DNA from: Setaria digitata | Lineage: Eukaryota; Nematoda; Chromadorea; Rhabditida; Setariidae | Reading direction: 5' to 3' | NCBI GenBank assembly: GCA_003640385.1 | Contig: RCAB01000614.1 | Location: 1 to 32,470 of the forward strand | DNA: 32,470 nt | In this document: positions 1-13,272 of the stretch, in pieces | How the letters are laid out: each line of letters opens with the position of its first letter | Numbering within the stretch: the first letter of the stretch is position 1 | Made by a program: the position numbers and the translations under genes | The notes under the pieces: generated by a model | Database searches by the model: none | Seen by the model: the letters and a program-made list of their open reading frames with translations, nothing else | Told to the model about the DNA's origin: nothing

Positions 1-79
1 AACTTCATATGAAAATTTTTATGTTTTATCTAGCTAAGTTCTGCTATGTAGCCGCGAAGCAAGTACTATTTCTAATTAG

Positions 80-513
80 GAAAGAGCAAATTCAACTAAT
101 CTTCTAGACTTTTTTGTAGAAAACGCGATTGTAGGTTATGAATGTTCACCCGCTTTTTCAAGATTTATTAACTATCTGTTCTGGAGGAAACAGTAAATTT
201 TCTGCCACATCTTCAGCTTTAGAAGCAGGAAAGTATACATATGATTCACTAATATATAATATTCCAAGAAAACTTCACGAATTGTATTTTCCCGACGAAG
301 GTGATGAGTATGCTGATTTATTTTGATATATGCTATATATCTACGAAAATAATAAACAATAATTTTCTTTTAGTCTTTCTTAAAACTGGTCCGAAAAGAG
401 GTGATTCAAGAAGTAGTGTATCAAAAATCCGTATGGAAAAGAGTAAATTCAGAAAACAGATTGTACAAAGTTGTCGTAACCAATCCGATGTCTTAAATCG
501 AAGCTATGGCTAG
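80..513 (+). CDS. 3' terminal exons of an unrecognised protein-coding gene (partial)
   Basis: I do not recognise this protein. The best phase-consistent reading is exons 80-134, 217-300 and 374-513, about 92 C-terminal residues ending at TAG 511-513. The acceptor before 217 is strong (ATCTTCAG) and the one before 374 is CTTTTAG. The donor at 135 is AG|GTTATG and the one at 301 is GTGATG, which is weaker. The joined sequence has an amphipathic stretch (motifs DFFVENAIV, AGKYTYDSLIYNIPRK) and a basic Ser/Arg-rich tail (KTGPKRGDSRSS, ending NRSYG). No membrane segment or named domain is visible. An alternative keeps 135-300 as one exon, open from an ATG at 138, so exon limits here are uncertain. 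The gene would start left of the window and converges on the phosphomevalonate kinase gene, whose stop is about 160 bp away. Confidence 0.45.
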
Positions 514-670
514 AAAAAAGAAGAAATCATCAAGTAACTTGTTTTAAAATGCCAAGGAAAAGGAAATATGAACTACAAACATCCCTTCCTCTTCATTCCT
601 CATGTTTTTCACTATTGTGCAATTTTTCTTCCAACTTAAAAATGATCCAAAGAAAAAGAGAAAATCACTT

Positions 671-1624
671 TCAATTCAATAGCAAACGACGTATCTCAAA
701 ACAAAGATAACTTAAGCACCTATCTAAATTAGATGGTAATGATCCGCTCACTACTTGAATATTATTAACAATAACAAGATCCCATTGATTATATTCATCG
801 AGACCACATTCAGTTGCCTGATCATCAATCCCTTCGACAAAAACGAAACCACGCATTTCGCGCATCGATAAAGCACTTTCAATGCGTAACAATCTGTAAA
901 ATTAAATGCACAAAAAAGGAAAGAAATATCTCTGTTAATTACATGAAGAAATAATAAATTAAGCCGATCTAGAAACTCTTCAAGAATTTTAATGTTAACA
1001 ATTTGAAGTGGTACAATCTTTTTCTTTTCATATGAAATACTTTCTATAGATTATTAAAAAGAATGTTACCTCAAGCGAGAACCACAGTGCATTCTAAAAA
1101 ACTGAATATCTGACAGTCGTCGACAATCGGGAACAATTAACACATCGGCCGAATTAACTGCTGCTAAAACCTTCCTGAAATTACAAACATGCTATTGGCT
1201 CCATATCCCATGAGAACTCAAATACTGAAATCCATCCTTCCCAATTTTTCTCTTCATAAAAAAAGGAGACCTCTTTACAACAAAAGAAAAAACAGTTCCA
1301 CTCGGAATCACGAAGTAATTAATCATTTACTAATAACGAAGAGAATTAGTTAACTTACCTGCAAAAATATCCTGGATCATCCTTCCGCATTTTTTCGCCC
1401 CATGCAATCATATCTTTACGGTACAGTTCTTTGTACTCTACATCATATTTCAAGCGCTCAGCATCAACACCATTTAACTGGGCATATTCTTCTTTGAGCG
1501 GATAACTTACACCACAAATGATAACTTCATAACCAATCTCTTCCAATCGACTAGTCAGTAAACTTCCCACAAAATCTTTACCACATTTCCGCTTACCAGA
1601 AAGGCAAATGACAATAGGTTTCAT
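671..1624 (-). CDS. PMVK: Phosphomevalonate kinase, animal type (complete, 3 exons)
   Basis: The enzyme phosphorylates mevalonate 5-phosphate to the 5-diphosphate with ATP, in the mevalonate pathway feeding isoprenoids (prenylation, dolichol, quinones). Exons read on the minus strand are 1624-1359, 1174-1070 and 893-671, with GTAAGT and GTAACA donors and TTTCAG and TTACAG acceptors. Phases close and give 197 aa, close to the roughly 192 aa of the human enzyme. The N-terminal P-loop-like SGKRKCGKDF (residues 9-18) is the signature of the metazoan family. It is followed by YPLKEEYAQ, YRKDM.AWGE, DPGYFCRK, then PDCRRLSDIQFF and, in exon 3, GIDDQATECGLD, in the order of the human protein. This family is unrelated to the GHMP-type kinase of fungi and plants. 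The ATG directly follows an AG, a possible spliced-leader acceptor. Its start codon is only 124 bp from that of the plus-strand candidate at 1749. Confidence 0.95.
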
Positions 1625-1748
1625 CTATTTGCAACAGAAAGTATTTTTTGTGATTATATATTATGGAGGCATTTAATTAGTCTGATCTCACTCACCAGAT
1701 TGTACCATACGTACTGACATTTCTCGGTACATATCGAATTATCTAGAA
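1625..1748. promoter_or_regulatory. Short intergenic region between two divergent start codons
   Basis: This 124-bp gap separates the PMVK start (1624, minus) from the candidate plus-strand start (1749). AG dinucleotides sit immediately before both starts: AAATAG|ATG for PMVK and ATCTAG|AA|ATG on the plus strand. That matches the usual position of nematode spliced-leader acceptors. If the plus gene is real, this must hold a bidirectional promoter. No specific transcription-factor site is recognisable. Confidence 0.35.
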
Positions 1749-2914
<1,166 letters not shown>

Positions 2915-4926
2915 TGTAATATATGAAATATAAAGATGTTTTGAGAGCTCTAACCCTGAAAAATTTTCAAAATTCCACCAATAGAAGGCAGGATTCTTTT
3001 CTTCCTGGAACGCCGTAAGTCATCCAACAATATCAGCAACTTTTATAAATACCCTGAAAAGAAACAGAAATCCCCGCAATTAGTCCCGGGAGGAAGAAAA
3101 AAGAAACAATATTAGCAATTCTTCCTTTCCATACTCCTTCAATACTGCCTGTCAATTTTAACAAGAAAAGAACTGGAGGCCGCCACACCCCAAATCCGCT
3201 TATATTTGTGAGAAATTTCCACGAAATTGTTTACAGTACTAATCGGCCTAATTAATCAAGCACTAGTCATAGCATCTTCATAGATCCAGTATTCCGGATC
3301 CCGGATACACGGTCCAGTGGAAAGAACCCCCACACACCAACCACCACCACCAACACAACTCCATCCACCTCTGATCGTCAAAACTTGCTCAAAATCACCA
3401 GCAGCAGGTTTTCAGTGCAGAATGCGAAAAATCAATCTAATCATTTATACACTGCCTATTATATTCTTTTTACCCCTCTCATGGAATGTTTAATTTTTGT
3501 ATGTCAATCTAGTTCTACCCTTCTAGCAATTTGTTAAACTTCTTCCCATCATTATTTATTTGCACCTCACGATCTACACTATCATCAATGAAACAAATAT
3601 GCATAATCTCAAAAAAATTTGTTGTTTTCTCTAACTCTCACAATACACACCTTACTCTCTTCTCTCAACGCTCATTCCCTTCCTTCCCCTCCACCTACAT
3701 TTCCTTCCTCATTCTTCTTTCCTGAATAGCTTTCAGCAATTTTGGCTACTTGTTCCGTTTACTTGAGGAAGAACTGCAAAAGGATTTCACTGTAAGATGT
3801 CTAGCATCTCTTTTAGCCATGTTCCTGTCTTTCTTTGATAATTTGAATTTTAACTGGTCGTTCAGGGTTGATTCTTCCGTTTCGAAGTGATGATATTTGA
3901 AATTAATTAACAAATAAATTGAGAATCGATGAACTCTTAAATAAATGAATTATTCGGTCTAATATTTGCATCATCAGCTTCGTTATACATTCTCATTTAT
4001 CCTCATTGTTATTCTATTTTTCTTTCTAAAATTTTTATCCAATATTCAAGTGAAAATGTTCAAACATATCACAAAAGTTTAAGCATGCATTTTATTCCAT
4101 TGTAAATATTGTTGACTGCAGAGAAATTTTCATCGTATTATAAATATTTTAAACATTATCATCTAACACTGATCCATTGTACTAGCTGATTAATGTGAAT
4201 GATTTGATTGCTAATGATATTATTGAATATTTGATTCGAGAGTTGCTGAAACTTGGTTGGGAAGTTGATGATTCATTAACTGTTTAGTATGATACTCTAT
4301 TCCTTTTTTTTTTATGTTTTATAATTTAAAATTTGGGAATTCTATCCTCTTATCACTTGGCAGATCTCATTCACACAGCTTCTCATTAATAAGCAATACT
4401 GGAAGCATAATTACATGAAGTGCAGTATACTGTGTACAAACTTGAACTTGAGCTATACCAGCAGAAATAACTCTGTTTCTTTCTCTATTTCTGGAGAGCT
4501 GAGGTTCATCGTGCATAAATTCCAAAAATGTTTAAAAATTATGCTCTTTTTCCTTTTTCTTTTTTTGTCATATACTATCAGAACTATCAGCTGACTATTA
4601 TCGTTAAATATTGCAAGCATAAAATAAAACTGAAAGCAAATTGGTGAAGTTTTATATCAGTTAGTTTTGCAGCAGACGAATAAATTTCGAAAACTATATA
4701 TGCATCGATAGATTATGAACATTAACTTACTAATGCTAATAGATTTAACACTGTCATGCACGACAAGAACTAAACAATGGCATTAACCAAAATTTTTGTG
4801 AAATCTCTTAACACTCTTTGATCTAATAAAGATATATATATATAATAAAGATATACAATAAAGAGAGATATATATAATTTAAAAAAAAAAAAGATTTTTC
4901 CCATAATTTTTAAAAAAATATGAATA

Positions 4927-4930
<4 letters not shown>

Positions 4931-4961
<31 letters not shown>
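4931..4961. repeat. (TA)n microsatellite
   Basis: About 15 uninterrupted TA/AT units, preceded by shorter ATATAT stretches around 4830-4877. It lies in non-coding sequence. Confidence 0.95.
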
Positions 4962-4963
<2 letters not shown>

Positions 4964-7663
4964 AAAAGATTTCAAGCTGTCATGTTTCTGATATGTTAAT
5001 GATTACATCAGTTAAGTGTTGTTTTATCATATCAGCGCAATGATAACACTGCAAGATGTTTTCTGCCTACTGCGATTGCAGCATGCACAAATGACTGGCA
5101 TTCCAATTAATATTTCTTTTGTCCTTCCAAATCATCCCGTCAACTTTATTAAATTCCTATCCCTAAGTTATACTCCAGGATAGTTTTGTTTCTGCATCAT
5201 ACAGAAATGTAATGTTTGAATCTGATGAAGTCCAAAAAAAAAGTTTCAGATTTCAATTGGAACAAACTAGCTAGTAATCTGTAAAAGCGAAATCGATGCT
5301 GCATAGCCTAACTTAATATTTGATAATGTTATATCTGAAAGAAATGAGGAAAAATTAGGATGATATAAATTGAATTTTCACTTTGTTCCAATTACACTCA
5401 CTTCAGCCGAATCCTCTCATCCTAATTGTTCATAGCTTTTTTTATGCCATGTAAAGATCTCGTTAGCATTTTTATCAATGCTTTCAGTCCTTAGTTTCTA
5501 TACAAGACAACTTACTCAAGGCAGTCTTTTCATATTGCTGCAACGACATGCTCATATTTAATTCAACTTTTATCAGTTAAAAAGAATTACTTCCTTAAAT
5601 TTCAAAAATTTTGCTTAAAACATAATTGATTTTCAGTGTTATTTTTTGCTTCTTCTTCACCACTAGTTTAGTTAAAAATTCCAACTGCTTTTATTGAAAA
5701 TATAAAAGAAGAAAAAAAGGAAATTGATATGGATGTTTTTAGTTTAAAATAAAATTATTTTTGAAAGAATGATAGATGAAGTAAACATTACTATAATTCA
5801 AACTTTCGACTTCTAAAAACACTCTTTTTCCGAATTTTATTCTCAATTCCAATCAAAAATTTCCCCTTTCATTTCATTTTTCTTTTTTTTTTTTTTTTAA
5901 TCCACGAGTCAAAAAAAAAGTACAATTTAGAACTATAATAATTTACATGAATATAGTACGATGATAAACGATACTAATTTTACAAAATGTACCAAATTTC
6001 CAGACTGTTAAGGTGAAATTATCAGTTTCCAATTCTGAATGATAAGCATGTTTGATAGCTATCATTTCTATCATTCATTCCATTAACTGCAAACGGAGGT
6101 GCATATGTTGTAAGAAAAAAAGTTACCTTCCTTCTTATTTCTGGTCTTCTCCTTTCAGTATCGCTAGAAGTACCGATACCGTTGAACATTTCATTCACAA
6201 AGTGTCATTTCAATCAATCATTTAAAAGAAAATAGAAATCATTTCCCTTCTTAAAATAGACATTAAATCTTTGAAAAGAACTGTTTTTTTTTTAAATATT
6301 GCGTGATTTTGAGAAGGCAAAAATGACCAACTGCAAGTTTCGTATTTGTATTTGTGTATCACCAATATTTATTTCTTTGCAATTTATTATTAGGATGTTA
6401 AAATTATTAGATTCGAATAATACAAAGGACAATTTGAACTGAACAGTATCAAATGATATCCAGTTCTGTTCGATCATATTATTTAATCTTTCATTAAAAT
6501 AAGGGATTTAACAATTAAAAAAAAAAAAAGGATTTTCTGGCCAATAAAAGATTTGAAAAACTAAATTGTTAGTAGTTTGAAAAAAGAAACAACGAGAGAG
6601 TAAAGTTTTAAAAATTTGACAAATTTAATCTTTACAGTAGGCAAAGGTCGGAAAAGAACGAAAAACTAGAATAGAAAATAATTTTCATACTCTAGTTTAG
6701 TTTTACTCATATTAAAAAAAAAAATTAGATCACTTCACTGATTTTGAAATTCTCAACTGCTACCCTGTGGAAACCTAGTAATTATAAAAAGAAAAAAAAA
6801 TTTTCAAATAGTAAAATTTTAATGAATTAGAATTTTCATTATGGATTTTAGAATGAACTTAACAATAAAGTGTCATGAAAAAGTCGTTGCATAAAACTTT
6901 TAGTGACAATTTTTAATTGCTCATTTTTTTTTTTTTTTTGACAATTTTTAATCCATTATAAAGGATAGATATTGCTATCAAATCTTCAAGAAAAGAAACC
7001 TAACAAAATAAAATAATAATCAGAAGGAGCAGTGTAAAACAGGTGACTTGAAACAATCGGAGATAACAGGAAGCAGAATAATACTTCATGATTTTTCATT
7101 GTCCCATTTGTTATAATTGTTGGAAAATTAATTACCAAACAATTTATTTCATTTCATATTAATGAAAAACCTGTCTTGTTGTTATTTGTATAATATGTTG
7201 TGTTAAAAAATATTAAATGAATAAAATGGTACAGTTTAGTTGTTGGAAAAAAAAAATAAAAAGTGTAAAAAAGAAAGAAAAGCAAAGGAGGAAATTTTAT
7301 AGAATGGATTATTTTTGATAATTTACACTAATGGAATTAATTCTTACAAAATGAAAATGAAAAAAAAAAAATCAAAATTAATTGTTATGAAATATATTTG
7401 GAGCGAATAACAAATAGAAAAAGATAAATGAATTGATGAAAATGAAATTTGAATTTCAAAATGGATTAAAAATTTTGAAATTTCAATTATTCGATTTTCC
7501 TTCTCCCACTTCTGCTACATCTTCATTAGACTTCAGAACTGAATTGGGAAATGTGTATGATAAGTCAACCGTACAAAATAACAACATCCTCTGTCCTACG
7601 ACAATAATTATCCGACTAATGAATGCTCAGCAATCAAGTCCCAGAACAGGATCCGATGACGTA

Positions 7664-7718
7664 GACACACGCACGCACGCCCACACACACACGCCCACAG
7701 ACACACACAATCTGTCTG

Positions 7719-7766
<48 letters not shown>
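7664..7766. repeat. Paired CA-rich and (TG)23 microsatellite
   Basis: A degenerate CA-rich tract (ACACGCACGC, CACACACACG, GACACACACA) at 7664-7709 is followed after a short spacer by 23 uninterrupted TG units at 7721-7766. The two halves are complementary, so single strands can fold into a long hairpin, and alternating purine-pyrimidine tracts of this length can adopt Z-DNA. It sits about 690 bp upstream of the Kunitz-gene start. Confidence 0.95.
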
Positions 7767-7770
<4 letters not shown>

Positions 7771-8453
7771 TGAATATTTTATTCGAACTATCTTTTCCAT
7801 CAGCGATCGTCAAAGGTGCCTGTGTTTGGTGAGGTAAGCGTCTTTATAAAATTTAAATTAAACGTTCCAAGCGCAATGTTTAAAATACTTAAGAGTTTGC
7901 AGCTGAAGTTAATTTATCGTAGTCGGATAACTAGCAATTAATAAATAGAATTAGTAATTAGTAAATAAAATAAGAATTAATGATTGAAGTCGTAGAATTA
8001 ATTAAGAAAGAAAAAGTTAATGTATGTAAAACTCTTATTGTGGAATTTTAAAAATTTAAAAGTTTATTATTGATGTTAATTTATTTTGTTTTCTTAAAAT
8101 TAGTTGCATAATTTTTTGTCACTTTCTTTCTCATTGAAATTTAAATTTTCCAACAATATTTCTGCGTTGTGTTTGCAGCATTTGAAAGAGTTATTTGAGA
8201 TTAAAAGTTTTTTTTTTTCGTTTCAAAAGGATTCTATTCCAAATCTTTCATGTTTTTCTTATTTTAAACGAGCAATTTTCGAGTAGCATTTTATTTTTCT
8301 TTTCACTTTAATGCTAAAATATGTAATTAAATATTTCTTGATGGTAATTTCAAAAAAGGAAAATGAAATGGAATGAAATAACAAGGTGCTTGTATAAAAT
8401 AGGAATTGTTATATGGACGAATAATCGTTGATATCATTGATATAATTATATCA

Positions 8454-9864
8454 ATGGCGATGATAATAATGATAATGATGATAATAATGATGATAGGAAC
8501 GATACATTATCATGGAACAGTTGATGCATTCACATTTCCAAATAATTTTGATTCATTCCTCGAAGTTTTATTTGAACATGCAGAATGTTAGTTTTTACAC
8601 CTTTTTGAGTGTTGCTTATTTTTTTTTTTTTTGTTTTCGAATTTCTTCTCTTTTTTTTCTTGTTTATTTGATTTCACACAAAGCAATTTTCCTTGAAGTT
8701 TTAGATTTTCAACTATCTATTTATGACAGAGATTATAGGATATCAAAAAATAAAATAACATTTTAGCAACATTTTATACTGCAGGCATGCAAGCAAACAT
8801 GCATGCATGCAATGGGAATGAATCCATGACGCATTTGCATATGCAATTTTAGCTTTTAATGGAAGACAAATTGAAGCAAAAAATGAAAATAAAGAAATTG
8901 CAGGTGAAGATTTTCTATCGGATAATGAATGGTCCGCTGTTGCTTTACGTGACTGCAAACCATACGTGTGTGATTTTCCACGTGAACTTTGCAGGCGACC
9001 TGCAGCAAAATTTCAAGATGAATCAAGCAATAAGTGTTTTAAAATACCTGAAAAAGTAAAACTTCTTTTTCTTCTCCCTCTTTCTCTTTCTCTTTCTCAC
9101 TCTTTCTCTCTCTCTCTCTGAATTATCTATTGCTTTTATATACTTTTTTTTTTATTTCTTGTATTTCTTTTTTTTTTTTTTNCCCTCTCTGAATTATCTA
9201 TTGCTTTTATATACTCTTTTTTTTTATTTCTTGTATTTCTTTTTTTTTTTTTTTTAATTTTAAATGATAAAAAAAGATAACACAATTTTGTGTGCTTCTT
9301 TATTAGAAACTCTAGATATATTATATTATTTTTGCTCAAGTCAGAAATGAAATAAATAACCTTTGATTACTTGGGAAAAAAAAAAAATCTATCATACTTT
9401 TGATAATAATTTTTAATTGTTCACTTTTTTTAATTTCTTACTCTCACAAGCAGTAAGAATATTTAAAAACAATAACATAACAAAGAAAAGAAAAGTATTT
9501 CAGTATTGGAATTCCTAAAAATTCAAGTAAATTGGACAATTTTTCATACAATTATAGTGCCTAGTGGCAGCAAATGGTGGGATGCCGTTGTCAACCGCTG
9601 ACAATACTAATTCTTTTACCGATAATGGAATTACTTTTTCAAACACCGCGGAGTGGCAGTCGACAGCGACATCTACCGCTTCACTGCTAAGCAATACCGA
9701 AACACCATCTACCAGTGATTATACTTCTCTTCTTCAAGTTTCATCTCTTTACTCACTCCTATTCCAGTTAATTAATTACCTGGGAATGTGTTAGTGATCT
9801 GTTATTCTCGAGCCTTCTCGATCTCAATTATCTTTGCTGTCTTACTCTTCCTCATTATATAAGG

Positions 9865-9899
<35 letters not shown>

Positions 9900-11593
9900 A
9901 GAAATATTTTATCCATAACACTTTCTCTCTCTCTCTCTCTTCTAAAAGTATTTTATTTAAAATAAATCATTTTATTTCAATTTAAATAAATTTCGCTAAA
10001 TTTTCTATTGTATTTTTCCTCGCTTCATTGCATCCTCAATTATGCGAAATTACCATTACTGACCCATTCATCACATTGCTCATTTTTATTTAGAAAAAAA
10101 TTTCTATAAAAATGAAATTCCCGAATATTACTAACCTATTATTGTAACGATTTAGAATATCCAATGGTAACAACTGATAAGATAGCTGATATATGCAATT
10201 TAGAACAACCACAAGGAATATTTTGTGGCTTTGAAATTAAAGTAGCTTACAACAGGTTAGTTTTTTAATTCCAGTTAAATGAGAACTAACTGTCTTAATC
10301 GTATTATTATTATGATACAGTAATGTTATTTTTTCGCTGATTAAAATAATAGTAATTTTAATAGTGGTCATTTGTAATAGCTTATTCTGACATACGAGGA
10401 AATTATCACTAATTTATTATCAGCAAAAGGTTGATATAAATTTTTTTCTTGATAAATTTTGCCGCAGTTAACTCATATATTTTTCTTTCTGACTTCCTGC
10501 TACGATGAATATATTTAAAATTGAAAAAAAAAGATTGAAAATTAAAAATTATTAATTAAATTTATCACAATGAATGTAAAGAAAATACGAAATGTTTTTC
10601 ATGGGAGTGATGGCATTTGTGTTGTTAATTTGTTTCATTCTTCAAAACAAAAAGAACAAAAAAATAACTAACCCCTCATTTGAAATTAATCCTTATTTTT
10701 CAGAAATAATCAACGCTGTGAGCAATTTTGGTTTCCCGGTTGTCGTACAACTGAAACAAATCAAAATTTGTTTGATACTGTTGAAGAATGCATCGAAATG
10801 ACTCGTATTTGCAAGGGTTTTATAATTTGTTTTAATTTAATCACAAATAAGTATTGCAATTAAATTTTTTAGTATAACAGCAAAAAATGTTCCATCAGGA
10901 GTATCCATCAATTAGTAATATATTTGATAAAATATTTTTAAATTGTTGAAATATTGATTCATTTTAGATTTTGTTTAGTTAACAACTCAAACGCAGTATG
11001 ATTTTATTTGATGAAGCAATTTTTGTGCATTAGTATTATTTAATTATCACAATGATAATTACTACTGTTATCGTAATTATCTAAGCTTTAGATGGAATTT
11101 CTTGTCAATTGTTTATATCAGACATAGGCAAAACTAATTATGAATATATTTTTTTCTTTCAGGAACAGGAAAATTTGTGCCGTTCTTTACCACTCGTCAT
11201 CCGGGAATACCAATTTCTGTAGAGACACCGTTACCACCAGTACCGCTGGTGACACCATTTATGGCAACCACAGTGGTACCAGCAAAGATTACACCGACAG
11301 AACCGATGCTGATAACAAAAGCTCGACCAGTACGACCACAACCAGGGACTTATGAAGTATGGGGTGGAGTGGTAAATCCAAATACTGAAATTATTGGTCC
11401 ACGAGTACCATCGAAACCACCGCAAACAACTCAACCGCACTGGTGGGCAAATCCTTCTGGTGCTAAAATGATACTTGGCTTAATTTCCAACAGTTTGTCA
11501 CAATTTACCGGTGGTAATTTGGAGGAACCTAGAAATGCCGGTAGTTTTCTACACCAAATACCTCAATTTCTTCGCTTGCTACAAGGAGGCTGA
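8454..11593 (+). CDS. Secreted protein with divergent Kunitz/BPTI-like domain (6 exons)
   Basis: The model has exons 8454-8586, 8853-9055, 9558-9714, 10156-10255, 10704-10816 and 11163-11593, with phases closing to 378 aa. Residues 1-25 are a Met/Ile-rich signal peptide, so the product is secreted. Residues 79-113 form a five-cysteine module (spacing 4, 6, 14, 6) that I cannot name, followed by a Ser/Thr-rich linker. Residues 178-234 match a Kunitz domain: six Cys, C..QFWFPGC with the canonical seven residues between Cys3 and Cys4, then NLF and EEC. Deviations are Gly at the P1 position after Cys2 (CGF) and six residues rather than three between Cys5 and Cys6, so inhibition of a trypsin-like protease is doubtful. 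The tail is Pro/Thr-rich with two Trp motifs (VWGG, HWW). Exon 3 must use the weak GTGATT donor at 9715 to stay in frame, which is the least certain junction. It converges on the GPCR gene. Confidence 0.75.
9060..9119. repeat. CT-rich (TTTCTC)n/(CT)n tract
   Basis: A pyrimidine-only tract grading into (TC)n, inside intron 2 of the Kunitz-protein gene. It directly precedes the duplicated block at 9120. Confidence 0.9.
9120..9260. repeat. Direct duplication, period about 71 bp, with an ambiguous base N
   Basis: The block starting GAATTATCTATTGC at 9120 recurs at 9191 with near-identical continuation (TTTTATATACT, poly-T, TATTTCTTGTATTTC, poly-T). An N is called at 9182 between the copies, in the middle of a poly-T run. 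That combination suggests an imperfect assembly join or gap fill. It lies inside an intron, so the coding model is unaffected. Confidence 0.85.
9866..9895. repeat. (TA)n microsatellite
   Basis: About 15 TA units in intron 3 of the Kunitz-protein gene. Confidence 0.95.
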
Positions 11594-12998
11594 TGTATTT
11601 GCGATATTTGTTAATTGTTCAGTTGCAATAATTAATGCAATTCAGTCGGTCGGTTTTATTCTATTTCCTGCCTTCGTACTTCTTTTATTGTAATTACTTT
11701 TACATCGTATTGACTGCAGTACTTGCTAATGTTAAAAGATTAAAATTTTCTCGTATTGGTTGCTTTTGTCAAGAAAAAAGAGTCACGATAATTCGGATAT
11801 TTTATAGGAGTTCTGAACTAACTAGATTTCAATTTCATTATCGTACTCAAACTAAGATTATCTCACTGAGACAAATTATATTTAAAAAAATGATTGGTAG
11901 CTGAAAAATGTCTAATTCCTTTTCTACTCATTTATTTGAAAGCAATGATAAAACAAATATTATTTCCTTTTAAAACTTCCAAAATTCTAGTTCAGTTTTT
12001 TCGCGTATGATTGAATTGCTTACCATTTAGCAGCATTATTTGTCAGACTTGAAGATCAATAACAATAAGTGGAAAATTACTGATTAATTTAAGTACTACT
12101 AATTAGTTCCAATTTATTTCATCAATTACTAGGCGAATATTTTGTGATTAGTAATTAAGAAGAACGCCAATGTCCCTGAATAAGCAAAAAATAAAATACT
12201 AATGATGTTAGATACTGTAGTTCTTTTTTATTTAAAATTATAACATAGAATTGAAGTCAATTTATTACAGAGAACTTTTGTCATCGTTTTTTATTGTTAG
12301 TGAAAAATGAAATACAATTTAAAGTGAAAAAAAATTTTTTTTTTTATTTCTTTCCTTCTATAAGAAAGAAAATTTTGAGATTGAGAATTATGTTAATATA
12401 AATTTTAATTCCAATTTTTGATGATATGAATATGAATGTTGCCACTTATTAGAGTATTTAAGTGTCAGATTTTCTGCTAAAATTTTAATTAAAATATGTC
12501 TGAATGCTAAATTTTAAAATGTGGTTAATTTAATTTTGTATTTGCCAGGGTTACTATTCGATTAGAAATTAAAACAAAAATTATGTTGGAACATGTATAT
12601 GCCAGAATCAAATAGTTCAAAAGTTTCAAACAAAGCAGTTTCGTGTATTTTGGCATTCATTGTCATAAAATTATGAAAAAAAAAAGGGATTTTTTAAAGA
12701 AACTGATAAGGAATTTCTGTCCACAATTCATTAATTAGCAATTAAATTGACAAATTAACACTAATATTTGGCTATTTCAGTAGCACATTATAATATGACT
12801 ACTGTTTAAGCTTTTTGTTATATCTCACAAATGAAGTATTAAGATTACTTTTTGAACATTAATTAAATCATTCACATCTTGCAATAAATGTTCTTCAGCC
12901 AATGAGTTGATTTATCTTTGTTTCAGCAATTAATTCAACAGTAAATCAAACTTTTTTCCATTTTCCTTTCTTCTATTTCACTTTTTTTTTTCATCTTA

Positions 12999-13043
<45 letters not shown>

Positions 13044-13272
13044 AGAAAAGGAGGGAAAAAAATATTGTTTTAATGGTAATATTTTGTTTTTTATTTTTTA
13101 AAATAATGACAACTGAAAGAAAAATTTCCCAACTGCAAATCGATTTTTTTTTTTAAATTTTCAACTATGAATCAAATTTTTTTTTTGGAATTTTTAAGTA
13201 TTAATTGAATTAAGAAATACTTTTCAATTTAGAATCAAATTTCATTAAGATTATTGGCGAATTGAAATGAAT
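11594..13272. other. Convergent intergenic region between Kunitz gene and GPCR gene
   Basis: It contains the 3' flanks of both genes. A frame at 11635-11904 is open for 89 codons but shows no motif and lies where the Kunitz gene's 3' UTR is expected. A (TA)n tract of about 20 units lies at 13001-13040. Nothing else is supportable. Confidence 0.6.
13001..13040. repeat. (TA)n microsatellite
   Basis: About 20 uninterrupted TA units, some 230 bp beyond the GPCR stop codon. Confidence 0.95.

Larger units (their letters stand above)
2915..8453. other. Long intergenic region without a supportable gene
   Basis: This is AT-rich sequence full of A/T homopolymers and with no spliceable coding frame I would defend. 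The ORF at 3531-3725 is pyrimidine-rich low complexity, and the frame at 7433-7837 runs through a CA/TG microsatellite. A GC-richer island at about 3160-3420 stands out (near-palindromic GGATCCCGGAT around 3290-3305, then CCA/ACC repeats). A TA tract lies at 4931-4961 and poly-T runs at about 5883-5899 and 6925-6939. Since SEC61G and the Kunitz gene diverge from it, it must contain both promoters. Confidence 0.6.

Noticed and set aside
3531..3725. 64-aa frame rich in Ser/Phe
   Set aside because: Pyrimidine-rich low-complexity DNA without splice or start context.
7433..7837. 134-aa open frame on the plus strand
   Set aside because: A third of it is the CA/TG microsatellite (His/Thr then Cys/Val alternation); no splice context or domain.
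11231..11440. Minus-strand Trp/Cys-rich frame
   Set aside because: Antisense shadow of the Pro/Thr-rich last exon of the secreted Kunitz-type protein.
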